Assembly (NCBI GenBank): GCA_017456015.1
Contig: JAFTLL010000019.1
Span: 1 to 7,410 of the forward strand
Source of the DNA: Clostridia bacterium
Lineage (GTDB): Bacteria; Bacillota_A; Clostridia; Oscillospirales; Acutalibacteraceae
Direction of reading: 5' to 3'
Length of the DNA stretch: 7,410 nucleotides
Shown piece by piece: positions 1 to 4,771 of this stretch. The position numbers and the translations under genes are program-made. The first letter of the stretch is position 1. The number at the start of each line of letters is the position of its first letter. Under the pieces are notes generated by a model. That model did not search any database. It had not been told where the DNA came from and saw nothing but the letters and a program-made list of their open reading frames with translations.

Positions 1-626
1 TTGAAGAATATGATGAATCAATTCCTTATTCTGTGAATAAAACAAACAGCAATTCTTTAACGGCCGGCAAAACCAAGGTGGTAAAAAAGGGTAAAAACGG
101 AACCAATCACATTACTGCCAGTGTAACTTATATTGATGGTGTGGAAACAGAGCGTGTGATTACCGATACACAAGTCGTTTCACAACCGGTAACACAGCAG
201 GTTTTGGTCGGCACAAAAAAGGCGGCCACCGTTAAATCCTCCAAGGTTATGGTTTGGCCGATTGCCGCATCGGCGCGCTATGTAATTACATCATATTTTA
301 ATGAAGAGCGTTCAACCCATGCCCACGGTGGTCTGGATATTGCTTGCGATAAAGGAACAGAGATTTATGCCGCTATGGCTGGCACCGTTACAGTAGCCAA
401 AAATTCCGGTTCCTACGGTAAGCATATTATGATTGACCACGGTAGCAATATCGTAACGGTCTACGCGCATTGTTCCGCATTGTATGTTACGGTAGGGGAC
501 AAGGTTGCCAAGGGCGAGCATATTGCCGCCGTAGGCAATACAGGTAGGTCTACCGGAAACCATTTGCATTTTGAGGTTCGAATCAACGGCAAAAAATACA
601 ACCCACTGAATTATGTGAATAAATAA
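1..626 (+). CDS. G5 domain / M23 family metallopeptidase, C-terminal part (5' end outside window)
   Basis: This is the C-terminal part of a secreted cell-wall peptidase of the LytM/M23 type, which cleaves peptide cross-bridges in peptidoglycan. The frame is open from base 3, the left edge. The first possible start, GTG at 33, is probably an internal Val codon: the residues before it (ending ESIPYS) continue the pattern that begins a G5 domain. The G5 domain runs to about base 220 (core VTYIDGVETERVITD and ending VLVGTK) and may bind peptidoglycan or glycans. The M23 domain follows at about bases 255-620. Counting the GTG as residue 1, the zinc and catalytic set is complete: H98-x3-D102, H146 in YAH, and H177-x-H179 in NHLHF. 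The signal peptide and any further N-terminal domains must lie upstream. A terminator follows 5 bases after the stop. Domain assignment is secure; the full architecture and physiological role cannot be seen. Confidence 0.93.
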   Translation, partial: EEYDESIPYSVNKTNSNSLTAGKTKVVKKGKNGTNHITASVTYIDGVETERVITDTQVVSQPVTQQVLVGTKKAATVKSSKVMVWPIAASARYVITSYFNEERSTHAHGGLDIACDKGTEIYAAMAGTVTVAKNSGSYGKHIMIDHGSNIVTVYAHCSALYVTVGDKVAKGEHIAAVGNTGRSTGNHLHFEVRINGKKYNPLNYVNK

Positions 627-630
627 AGAT

Positions 631-668
631 AAAAAAGCCGTCCGAACTCTTATTCGGACGGCTTTTTT
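631..668. terminator. Bidirectional Rho-independent terminator between convergent genes
   Basis: A perfect 16-bp inverted repeat (631-646 with 653-668) surrounds a 6-base loop. The GC core is GCCGTCCG/CGGACGGC, flanked by six A on the left and six T on the right, so either strand gives a stem followed by a U-run. It lies 5 bases after the peptidase stop and 15 bases beyond the lipoprotein stop, and serves both genes. Confidence 0.95.
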
Positions 669-682
669 AAAATGTTTGAAAA

Positions 683-1114
683 TTAAGATTCTTTTTCGGG
701 AAGGACAGTAATCGGAATAGCCTCTTTTGCCAAATCGTATTCTTCACTGTCGACTTTAAAGTGACAAAAAGTTTTCAGTAAATATTCTCCGGCTTCCATT
801 GGCTGAAATTTACAGTTTTTTTCAATTGTTTCACCGGCTTTTATATCGGTGTGTGTCAAAATAGTCCCTATCAAAAATTCGCTTTCATCATCGGCATTGA
901 CAATATAGACACTCATTAACGGCAACCCATGTGCAAGCGAGTATTCTCTATTTGTACAGTTTTTTAACTTTACAGTATATGTGACTTTTTCACCGACCGT
1001 AAGGGTCGTTTTGGGTTCGTCGATGGTAAATATGAATTTTTCCGCCGGTTCAGCGGTACAGCCGACAAGCAAAATAAAAAGGCTTGTAAGCAGAAAAGCT
1101 ATGATTTTTTTCAT
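683..1114 (-). CDS. Small secreted lipoprotein, function unknown
   Basis: The 143-residue product starts with a typical lipoprotein signal peptide: MKK, a hydrophobic stretch at about residues 4-17, then the lipobox LVGC with Cys19 as the predicted lipidated residue. It should be anchored on the outer face of the cytoplasmic membrane. The rest (about 25-140) reads as alternating beta strands (for example KVTYTVKLKN, SVYIVNADD, GEYLLKTFC), suggesting one immunoglobulin-like beta sandwich. It resembles the BsuPI-type inhibitor fold in general pattern only, and I would not name it on that. The start is supported by AAAGGAGATG about 8 bases upstream of the ATG. The gene appears monocistronic, converges on the peptidase gene and shares its terminator. 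The lipoprotein call is strong; function is unknown. Confidence 0.85.
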   Translation of the reverse strand: MKKIIAFLLTSLFILLVGCTAEPAEKFIFTIDEPKTTLTVGEKVTYTVKLKNCTNREYSLAHGLPLMSVYIVNADDESEFLIGTILTHTDIKAGETIEKNCKFQPMEAGEYLLKTFCHFKVDSEEYDLAKEAIPITVLPEKES

Positions 1115-1479
1115 ATAGCCATCTCCTTTATATTGTAATTAAGTAAATCTTTTTACCATTATCTAATGTTGTTGGGTGTGTAAAGATATGCCATTCGCAC
1201 ACCGGTTTATTTTACCATTGGAATCACCCTATCTTTCAAATAAAAAAGCAGTATTACTATATTTTTCATATTCATAGTATCATGTTTTATTTTATTTATC
1301 AATACAGATGAAAAAATAATTCGCGTTTTTTGGATAAATAAAGTTGCGTTATAAATCCTGCAACAAAAAAAGAGTTGCTGAACAATTTTAGACAGCGGTA
1401 AATAGAGAAAAATTTTAAGTATGGTAGATAGCGTATAGCGATAAAAACGAAGGGATACCAAAAATCAAAAACAAATGAT
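1115..1479. other. AT-rich stretch with no convincing gene
   Basis: About 365 bases lie between the lipoprotein start and the tmRNA terminator. The DNA is clearly more AT-rich than the flanking genes. The open frames in it have no ribosome binding site and low-complexity Leu/Phe/Ile/Lys-rich translations. The part next to the lipoprotein should contain that gene's promoter, but I see only weak candidates, such as minus-strand TTTACA (1179-1184) and GATAAT (1158-1163) with a 15-base spacer. A 10-base direct repeat TTTTACCATT occurs at 1151-1160 and 1210-1219, and a weak 5-bp GCAAC/GTTGC inverted repeat lies near 1360-1380. Nothing else stands out. Confidence 0.6.
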
Positions 1480-1519
1480 AAAGGCGAATCCATCTCCCAA
1501 GGGAAATGGGTTCGCCTTT
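1480..1519 (-). terminator. Terminator of the tmRNA gene
   Basis: An imperfect inverted repeat of about 18 bp (1480-1497 with 1502-1519) forms a strong stem with a 4-base loop. In the minus-strand RNA it has one G-U pair and one A-C mismatch. It starts 8 bases after the CCA end of ssrA and is followed on the minus strand by T-rich sequence (about 1479-1460, including a TTTTT run). Position and strand fit termination of the smpB-ssrA transcript. Confidence 0.85.
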
Positions 1520-1527
1520 AACTTGTT

Positions 1528-1874
1528 TGGTGGAGGCGGCGGGAATCGAACCCGCGTCCAAAAATTTATTCATACCGGCATCTCCGAGCGCAGACATTTA
1601 TTTACATTCCCTTACATTGCCGTCAAATGTCAAACTGCAATGCTTGGTAGCTTCTTATCCGTGATGCGGGTCGAAGCAATCCCACATGCACGTTCACCAC
1701 TAAAATGACACCCTTGCTCTGCCGTGGTACGCAGAGGTCGGATGAGCAGCCTAAACTAGGCTGCTAATGCAACTTTATTGTTGTTACTTAATTTTTTTTG
1801 CGGATTTTAAAGCGGTTCCGCACCGCTGCTCGCTTCCGATACTTCAAAATCCCTGTCGAAACCTTTACGCCCCC
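1528..1874 (-). ncRNA. ssrA: Transfer-messenger RNA (tmRNA, 10Sa RNA)
   Basis: tmRNA is charged with alanine, enters stalled ribosomes with SmpB, and supplies a short reading frame that tags the unfinished protein for proteolysis. The 5' end reads GGGGGCG and pairs over 7 bp with CGCCTCC before A-CCA at the 3' end (1528). The third pair is G-U, the alanine identity signal. The 5' region has the conserved TTTCGACAGGG block, and the 3' region has a complete T arm (GCGGG TTCGATT CCCGC). AGTATCGG near the 5' end pairs with CCGGTAT near the 3' end, as expected for P2. Later elements include a GCAGCC/GGCTGC hairpin around the tag stop and a CTCTGC/GCAGAG stem whose ACCAC loop can pair with GTGGT, a typical pseudoknot. 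The length, 347 nt with encoded CCA, is normal. The tag frame has an anomaly, described separately. The 5' end lies 5 bases after the smpB stop. Confidence 0.97.
1756..1801 (-). other. tmRNA tag-peptide reading frame (frame conflict in A8 run)
   Basis: The tag end is clear: codons for VALAA followed by TAG (1758-1756), just before the stop-containing hairpin. The expected resume codon is GCA at 1801-1799, preceded by A at -4 as in E. coli tmRNA. The run of eight A (1799-1792) puts these out of frame: from GCA one reads AKKIK and then TAA at 1786-1784. In the VALAA frame the sequence is KKLSNNNKVALAA, preceded by CAA or CCG, neither a usual resume codon. Deleting one A gives AKKLSNNNKVALAA, 14 residues, as long as the B. 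subtilis encoded tag GKTNSFNQNVALAA. The VALAA end is certain; the resume point is not. Confidence 0.75.
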
Positions 1875-1879
1875 ATATT

Positions 1880-2341
1880 TTATCTGTTTTGCTCTTTTAT
1901 GGCTCTGTCAATCGTTCTTTGGGCAGCCTGCTTTGCGGCGGCCTCGCGCTTATCATAGTTCTTTTTACCTTTACATAGACCAACCTGTACCTTGACCAAG
2001 GAACCCTTAAAGTAAATCGAGAGGGGAACCAATGCATAACCCTCCTGCTTTACCGTGCCGAACAGACGCATAATTTCGCGTTTATGCATAAGCAATTTGC
2101 GGTCTCGCATAGGCGGCTTGTTAAATATGTTTCCCTTTTCATAGGGGCTGATGTGCATTTGTTTGATATAAATTTCCCCGTCATCAATGCTACACCAAGC
2201 CTCTTTTAGGTTGACACCGCCGGCGCGCAAGGATTTCACCTCTGTACCGCATAATTCGATACCGGCTTCCATACTTTCTACAACAAAATAGTTATGAAAC
2301 GCTTTTCGGTTGGTTGCTATGGTTTTTGTTTCTTTATGCAC
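1880..2341 (-). CDS. smpB: SsrA-binding protein SmpB
   Basis: SmpB binds the tRNA-like domain of tmRNA, helps it enter the empty A site of stalled ribosomes and is essential for trans-translation. The 153-residue length is normal. Family motifs run the whole length: [18 protein letters not shown] (32-49), the block from SPYEKGN to [10 protein letters not shown] (65-90), [12 protein letters not shown] (101-112) and KGKKNYDKR (124-132). The basic C-terminal tail (about 133-153), which becomes helical in the mRNA channel, is present. The start is GTG, supported by a perfect AAGGAGG 7 bases upstream. A strong promoter lies just ahead. The stop is 5 bases before the mature tmRNA 5' end, with no terminator between, so the two products are probably made from one transcript and separated by 5' processing. 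Confidence 0.98.
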   Translation of the reverse strand: MHKETKTIATNRKAFHNYFVVESMEAGIELCGTEVKSLRAGGVNLKEAWCSIDDGEIYIKQMHISPYEKGNIFNKPPMRDRKLLMHKREIMRLFGTVKQEGYALVPLSIYFKGSLVKVQVGLCKGKKNYDKREAAAKQAAQRTIDRAIKEQNR

Positions 2342-2348
2342 GGTATCG

Positions 2349-2355
2349 CCTCCTT
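2349..2355 (-). promoter_or_regulatory. Ribosome binding site fixing the GTG start of smpB
   Basis: AAGGAGG on the minus strand sits 7 bases before GTG (2341-2339). No in-frame ATG is better placed, so this site decides the start. Confidence 0.9.
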
Positions 2356-2367
2356 GTCCGGAGTTTT

Positions 2368-2395
2368 AGTATACCATAATTTTGGTTTATGTCAA
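2368..2395 (-). promoter_or_regulatory. Strong vegetative promoter for smpB-ssrA
   Basis: On the minus strand, TTGACA (2395-2390) is followed after 16 bases by TATACT (2373-2368), preceded by TGG to form an extended -10. This is a near-consensus sigma-A promoter. Transcription should start near 2361, giving a leader of about 20 bases that holds the smpB ribosome binding site. Confidence 0.85.
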
Positions 2396-2415
2396 GAAAA
2401 AAGCGTCGACAGATG

Positions 2416-2448
2416 AACCGACCGGAGCTTAGAAAGCTCCGGTCGGTT
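2416..2448 (-). terminator. GC-rich hairpin, possible terminator of the cysteine-rich microprotein gene
   Basis: A perfect 14-bp inverted repeat (2416-2429 with 2435-2448) with a 5-base loop starts 19 bases past the microprotein stop. In the minus-strand RNA it is followed by CATCTGTCGACGC and only then by six T, so the U-run is not next to the stem. It could be an inefficient or protein-assisted terminator, or a 3' stabilising structure. The hairpin is certain, its role is not. Confidence 0.55.
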
Positions 2449-2467
2449 GACAGGGAATTAGGATTGG

Positions 2468-2587
2468 TTAGCAGCAACCACAGCCGCCATTGTCATTGCT
2501 GTTGTTACCGCAGCAGCAGAAGAGTATAACCAACAGGATGATGATCCAGCAGCAGTTTCCACCGCCAAAAACGTTATTTCCGCACAT
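2468..2587 (-). CDS. 39-residue cysteine/glycine-rich single-pass membrane microprotein
   Basis: The product starts MCGNNVFGGGNCCW and has a hydrophobic segment at about residues 14-23 (WIIILLVILF), then CCCGNNSNDNGGCGCC to the end. Nine of 39 residues are cysteine (2, 12, 13, 24-26, 36, 38, 39), and Gly/Asn fill the soluble parts. A short membrane segment flanked by Cys clusters is the pattern of small clostridial proteins often annotated as chorion class high-cysteine proteins; that name is historical and gives no function. AAGGGAGG lies 9 bases upstream of the ATG. The gene has its own promoter candidate and a hairpin after it. Cysteine clusters could bind metal, form disulfides or accept lipid; none can be shown here. 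It is easily missed because of its size and a longer, unsupported frame overlapping it. Confidence 0.8.
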   Translation of the reverse strand: MCGNNVFGGGNCCWIIILLVILFCCCGNNSNDNGGCGCC

Positions 2588-2619
2588 TCAGTGTTTCCTC
2601 CCTTCATTGCTTTCACTAT

Positions 2620-2649
2620 TATCATATGAATTTTCAAGAAAATGGTGAA
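2620..2649 (-). promoter_or_regulatory. Promoter candidate for the microprotein gene (sigma-A or mother-cell sigma type)
   Basis: On the minus strand, TTCACC (2649-2644) and TATGAT (2626-2621) are 17 bases apart, an acceptable sigma-A promoter. The same bases contain CATATGATA (2628-2620), which fits the sigma-K -10 pattern CATAnnnTA, with CACC (2647-2644) 15 bases upstream as a possible -35. Sequence alone does not decide between them. Confidence 0.45.
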
Positions 2650-2721
2650 AACTTTTAAAAAATTAAGCATTTTAAAGGAAAAACGAGTTTTGAGGCTATT
2701 TTTTCACAAAAATAAACGAAA

Positions 2722-2754
2722 TTAGACCTTCTTTGACTTTGACTTTCCTTGACT
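2722..2754. promoter_or_regulatory. Tandem CtsR operator (two heptad pairs)
   Basis: CtsR recognises the heptad A/GGTCAAA as direct repeats with a 3-base spacer. Read on the plus strand (complement of the heptad), pair one is TTAGACC-TTC-TTTGACT (2722-2738) and pair two is TTTGACT-TTC-CTTGACT (2738-2754). Each pair has one perfect and one single-mismatch heptad with a 10-base repeat. The pairs share base 2738. The second pair covers the -35 element of the ctsR promoter, so CtsR binding should block transcription: negative autoregulation relieved by heat or protein stress. Confidence 0.9.
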
Positions 2755-2767
2755 TTCGCGCTATAAT
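2739..2767 (+). promoter_or_regulatory. Sigma-A promoter of the ctsR-mcsA-mcsB-clpC operon
   Basis: TTGACT (2739-2744), a 17-base spacer and a perfect TATAAT (2762-2767) form a strong promoter. The start of transcription should be near 2774, giving a very short leader of about 18 bases before the ctsR ATG. Confidence 0.9.
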
Positions 2768-2791
2768 TACGATTGTAAGGGGAGAAAATGT

Positions 2792-3244
2792 ATGAGAATT
2801 AGTGATTTGATAACAAGAGAAATTTTAAAAATGTTGGATGCATCCGATGCAAATGTTGCAGAGATTCAGCGGAATGAATTGGCACAAGGCATTGGCTGTG
2901 TGCCGAGTCAAATCAACTATGTCTTATCTTCGCGGTTCACACCGGAGCACGGCTATATTATTGAGAGCCGCCGCGGCGGTGGCGGTTATATTAAAATAAG
3001 ACGGGTACAGATGGATAAATCCTCTGCCTTTATGCATATAATCAATTCGATAGGGGATACGCTGGATGAAATGACCGCGCGTGTTCTGCTGGAAAATTGT
3101 CTGCACAGCGGTATGTTGGAGTCGAAAGCGGAAAAAATGATTGGTGCGGCCATCGGTTATCGCGTGATGCACAATATTCCGGTTCCGTTGCGTGATACTG
3201 TTCGCGCTACGCTGGTGAAACAAATGCTGTTATCACAGATATAG
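2792..3244 (+). CDS. ctsR: Transcriptional repressor of class III stress genes CtsR
   Basis: CtsR is the dimeric repressor of clp genes in Firmicutes and also acts as a heat sensor. The 150-residue protein has the N-terminal winged helix-turn-helix with the family signature CVPSQINYVL (36-45), RFT-x3-GYI, and the wing with its thermosensing glycine-rich tip RRGGGGYIKI (60-69). Residues from about 75 onward form the helical C-terminal domain used for dimerisation and McsA/McsB contact. The ATG has AAGGGGAG 7 bases upstream. The gene is first in the operon, directly behind a promoter carrying two CtsR heptad pairs, so it represses itself. In the known system McsB phosphorylates arginines of CtsR and ClpCP degrades it after release. 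The tail ends sooner after the last helix than in B. subtilis, but no key region is missing. Confidence 0.97.
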   Translation: MRISDLITREILKMLDASDANVAEIQRNELAQGIGCVPSQINYVLSSRFTPEHGYIIESRRGGGGYIKIRRVQMDKSSAFMHIINSIGDTLDEMTARVLLENCLHSGMLESKAEKMIGAAIGYRVMHNIPVPLRDTVRATLVKQMLLSQI

Positions 3245-3255
3245 GAGGAAGGACA

Positions 3256-3744
3256 ATGCTTTGCGAAAAATGCAAAAAAAATCAAGCAACCACACATATT
3301 TCCAGTACCGTAAACGGTTTGCATATTGAAAAAAATCTTTGCGCAGCCTGTGCTGCCCAGGAGGGCTTTACCGAGCTTGGGGGCGGACTTTTCAGCATGC
3401 TTTCTTCCATGTTCGGAGAAGGTGCGTCGGCACCCGGTGTCGGCAGCGGTGTGCGTTGCAGTCTTTGCGGCAAATCCTTTGCGGATATTGCTGAAACTGG
3501 CCGACTGGGCTGCGCCGGTTGTTATAAGACATTTGCGCGCCAGTTGTCTTCCTCCTTGCAGCGGATACACGGCACAGTAAAGCACATTGGCAAACGCTCA
3601 AAATATAAAGAGCCGCAGGAAACAAAGGCGGGGAAAATAGAGAAGTTAAAAGCGGCATTGCAGACCGCCATTGCCCAGCAAGCCTTTGAACAGGCGGCTG
3701 AGCTTCGGGATGAAATCAAAAAGTTGGAGGCGGAGCAGGCATGA
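3256..3744 (+). CDS. mcsA: Protein arginine kinase activator McsA
   Basis: McsA is a zinc-binding protein that activates the arginine kinase McsB and modulates CtsR. Four CxxC pairs are visible, as in the family: C3/C6, C29/C32, C68/C71 and C86/C89, which should bind two zinc ions. A Gly/Ser-rich linker (about 42-66) joins the two pairs of motifs. The C-terminal part is a UVR-type coiled coil (about 128-162) with FEQAAELRDEI, very similar to the FEQAAKLRDKE stretch in ClpC further down the operon. The length of 162 residues is slightly below that of B. subtilis. A GGAGGAAGG site precedes the ATG, which lies 11 bases after the ctsR stop. The stop overlaps the mcsB start in ATGA, implying translational coupling. 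Confidence 0.96.
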   Translation: MLCEKCKKNQATTHISSTVNGLHIEKNLCAACAAQEGFTELGGGLFSMLSSMFGEGASAPGVGSGVRCSLCGKSFADIAETGRLGCAGCYKTFARQLSSSLQRIHGTVKHIGKRSKYKEPQETKAGKIEKLKAALQTAIAQQAFEQAAELRDEIKKLEAEQA

Positions 3745-4748
3745 GCAAATGGTATGAAAAAAGCGGTGAGCCGATTGCCGTAAGCACACGAGTAAGACTT
3801 GCCAGGAATTTGAGCAATGTACCTTTTCCCGGTGCGATGTCGGCCGCGCAACTGTTAGAAAGCAACAAAAAAATCGCCGATACGCTCTGCAACGGCAATT
3901 CTGCATTGTCCAAAGAGCTGTATTGCATACAGATGGACCGTTTACAAGACACCGAGGCTTTTGCCATGGTGGAACGGCATATTATCAGTCCGAATTTTGC
4001 AAAGAACCGTACAAACCGTATGTTGGTGTTATCTCGTGATGAAAGTATCAGCATTATGTTGGGCGAGGAGGACCATATTCGGATTCAGGTCTTATTACCG
4101 GGCTTTCAGCTTGCGGAGGCTTATGATATTGCCGATAAAATCGACACGATATTAGGAGAAGGTTTGCCGATTGCCTTTGATGAGGAACTTGGATTTTTAA
4201 CCGAGTGCCCCACCAATTTGGGCACCGGGCTTCGGGCTTCGGTAATGCTCCATCTGCCGGCCATAGAACAGGCAGGAGAAATTGGTCGGTTGGCCGAAAC
4301 CGTTTCCAAAATCGGTTTGACCATTCGCGGCACTTATGGGGAGGGAAGCAATTGTGCTGCATCGCTCTATCAGCTTTCCAATCAGGTTACGCTTGGATTG
4401 ACCGAGCAGGCGGCAATTCAAAACCTAACAACCCTTGTAGGGCAAATTATGGATAAAGAACAAAAAGCAAGAAAATCCCTTAATCCGGCGGCGCTGGAAG
4501 ATTATGTTTACCGCGCATGGGGCATACTTACCAATGCCCGATTGTTGACCGGAAAGGAAATGATGGGATTGGTGTCCCGCGTGAAGCTGGGTATGGATTG
4601 CGGCATCCTCTCGTCGGTACAACCGCAATTACCGGTACAATTGTTAATTGAAACACAGCCGAATATGCTGATGTTGAGCCATAAGGTCAGCGAACCGCAG
4701 GAAAGGGATGCCAAAAGAGCAGAAATATTCAGAACCCATCTTGTTTAA
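3741..4748 (+). CDS. mcsB: Protein-arginine kinase McsB
   Basis: McsB transfers phosphate from ATP to arginine side chains; pArg marks proteins for ClpCP. The 335-residue protein has the phosphagen-kinase-like catalytic domain: STRVRLARN (15-23, nucleotide-binding arginines), SRDESISIMLGEEDHIR (98-114) with the catalytic acidic site in EEDH, and CPTNLGTGLRAS (156-167) with the conserved Cys156. GTYGEGSNCAAS (197-208) follows. The C-terminal domain ends with ERDAKRAE, which contains the RDxxRA pArg-binding motif (R322, D323, R326), so allosteric or substrate pArg recognition should be kept. It is somewhat shorter than the B. subtilis protein (about 360), mainly at the ends as far as I can judge. 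Translation is coupled to mcsA by a 4-base overlap. All key residues that I can place are present, so I expect an active kinase. Confidence 0.97.
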   Translation: MSKWYEKSGEPIAVSTRVRLARNLSNVPFPGAMSAAQLLESNKKIADTLCNGNSALSKELYCIQMDRLQDTEAFAMVERHIISPNFAKNRTNRMLVLSRDESISIMLGEEDHIRIQVLLPGFQLAEAYDIADKIDTILGEGLPIAFDEELGFLTECPTNLGTGLRASVMLHLPAIEQAGEIGRLAETVSKIGLTIRGTYGEGSNCAASLYQLSNQVTLGLTEQAAIQNLTTLVGQIMDKEQKARKSLNPAALEDYVYRAWGILTNARLLTGKEMMGLVSRVKLGMDCGILSSVQPQLPVQLLIETQPNMLMLSHKVSEPQERDAKRAEIFRTHLV

Positions 4749-4771
4749 TATGAAGTAAGGAGTGAAGAACA

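Noticed and set aside
33..35. GTG as the true start of the M23 peptidase
   Set aside because: The frame is open to the window edge and the residues before the GTG continue the G5-domain lead-in; there is no signal peptide after it and no convincing ribosome binding site before it.
1132..1137. Minus-strand TACAAT as the lipoprotein -10
   Set aside because: It would start transcription inside the ribosome binding site (about 1125) and has no matching -35.
1207..1461. 84-residue minus-strand frame in the AT-rich gap, and an overlapping 64-residue frame
   Set aside because: TTG start without a ribosome binding site, low-complexity hydrophobic translation from AT-rich DNA; the 64-residue frame begins inside the tmRNA terminator.
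1528..1560. Separate tRNA gene suggested by the T arm and CCA
   Set aside because: There is no D arm or anticodon arm nearby; the matching acceptor strand is 347 bases away at the tmRNA 5' end.
1475..1708. Open frames across the 3' half of ssrA on both strands
   Set aside because: They lie in a structured RNA gene with clear tRNA-like ends; coding is accidental.
2458..2670. 70-residue minus-strand frame overlapping the microprotein
   Set aside because: Different frame, start in AT-rich promoter DNA without a ribosome binding site; its Ala/Thr/Ser-rich stretch is the shifted reading of the Cys/Gly codons.
2924..3585. Antisense frames within ctsR and mcsA
   Set aside because: Shadows of strongly conserved genes on the plus strand; no ribosome binding sites or recognisable domains.
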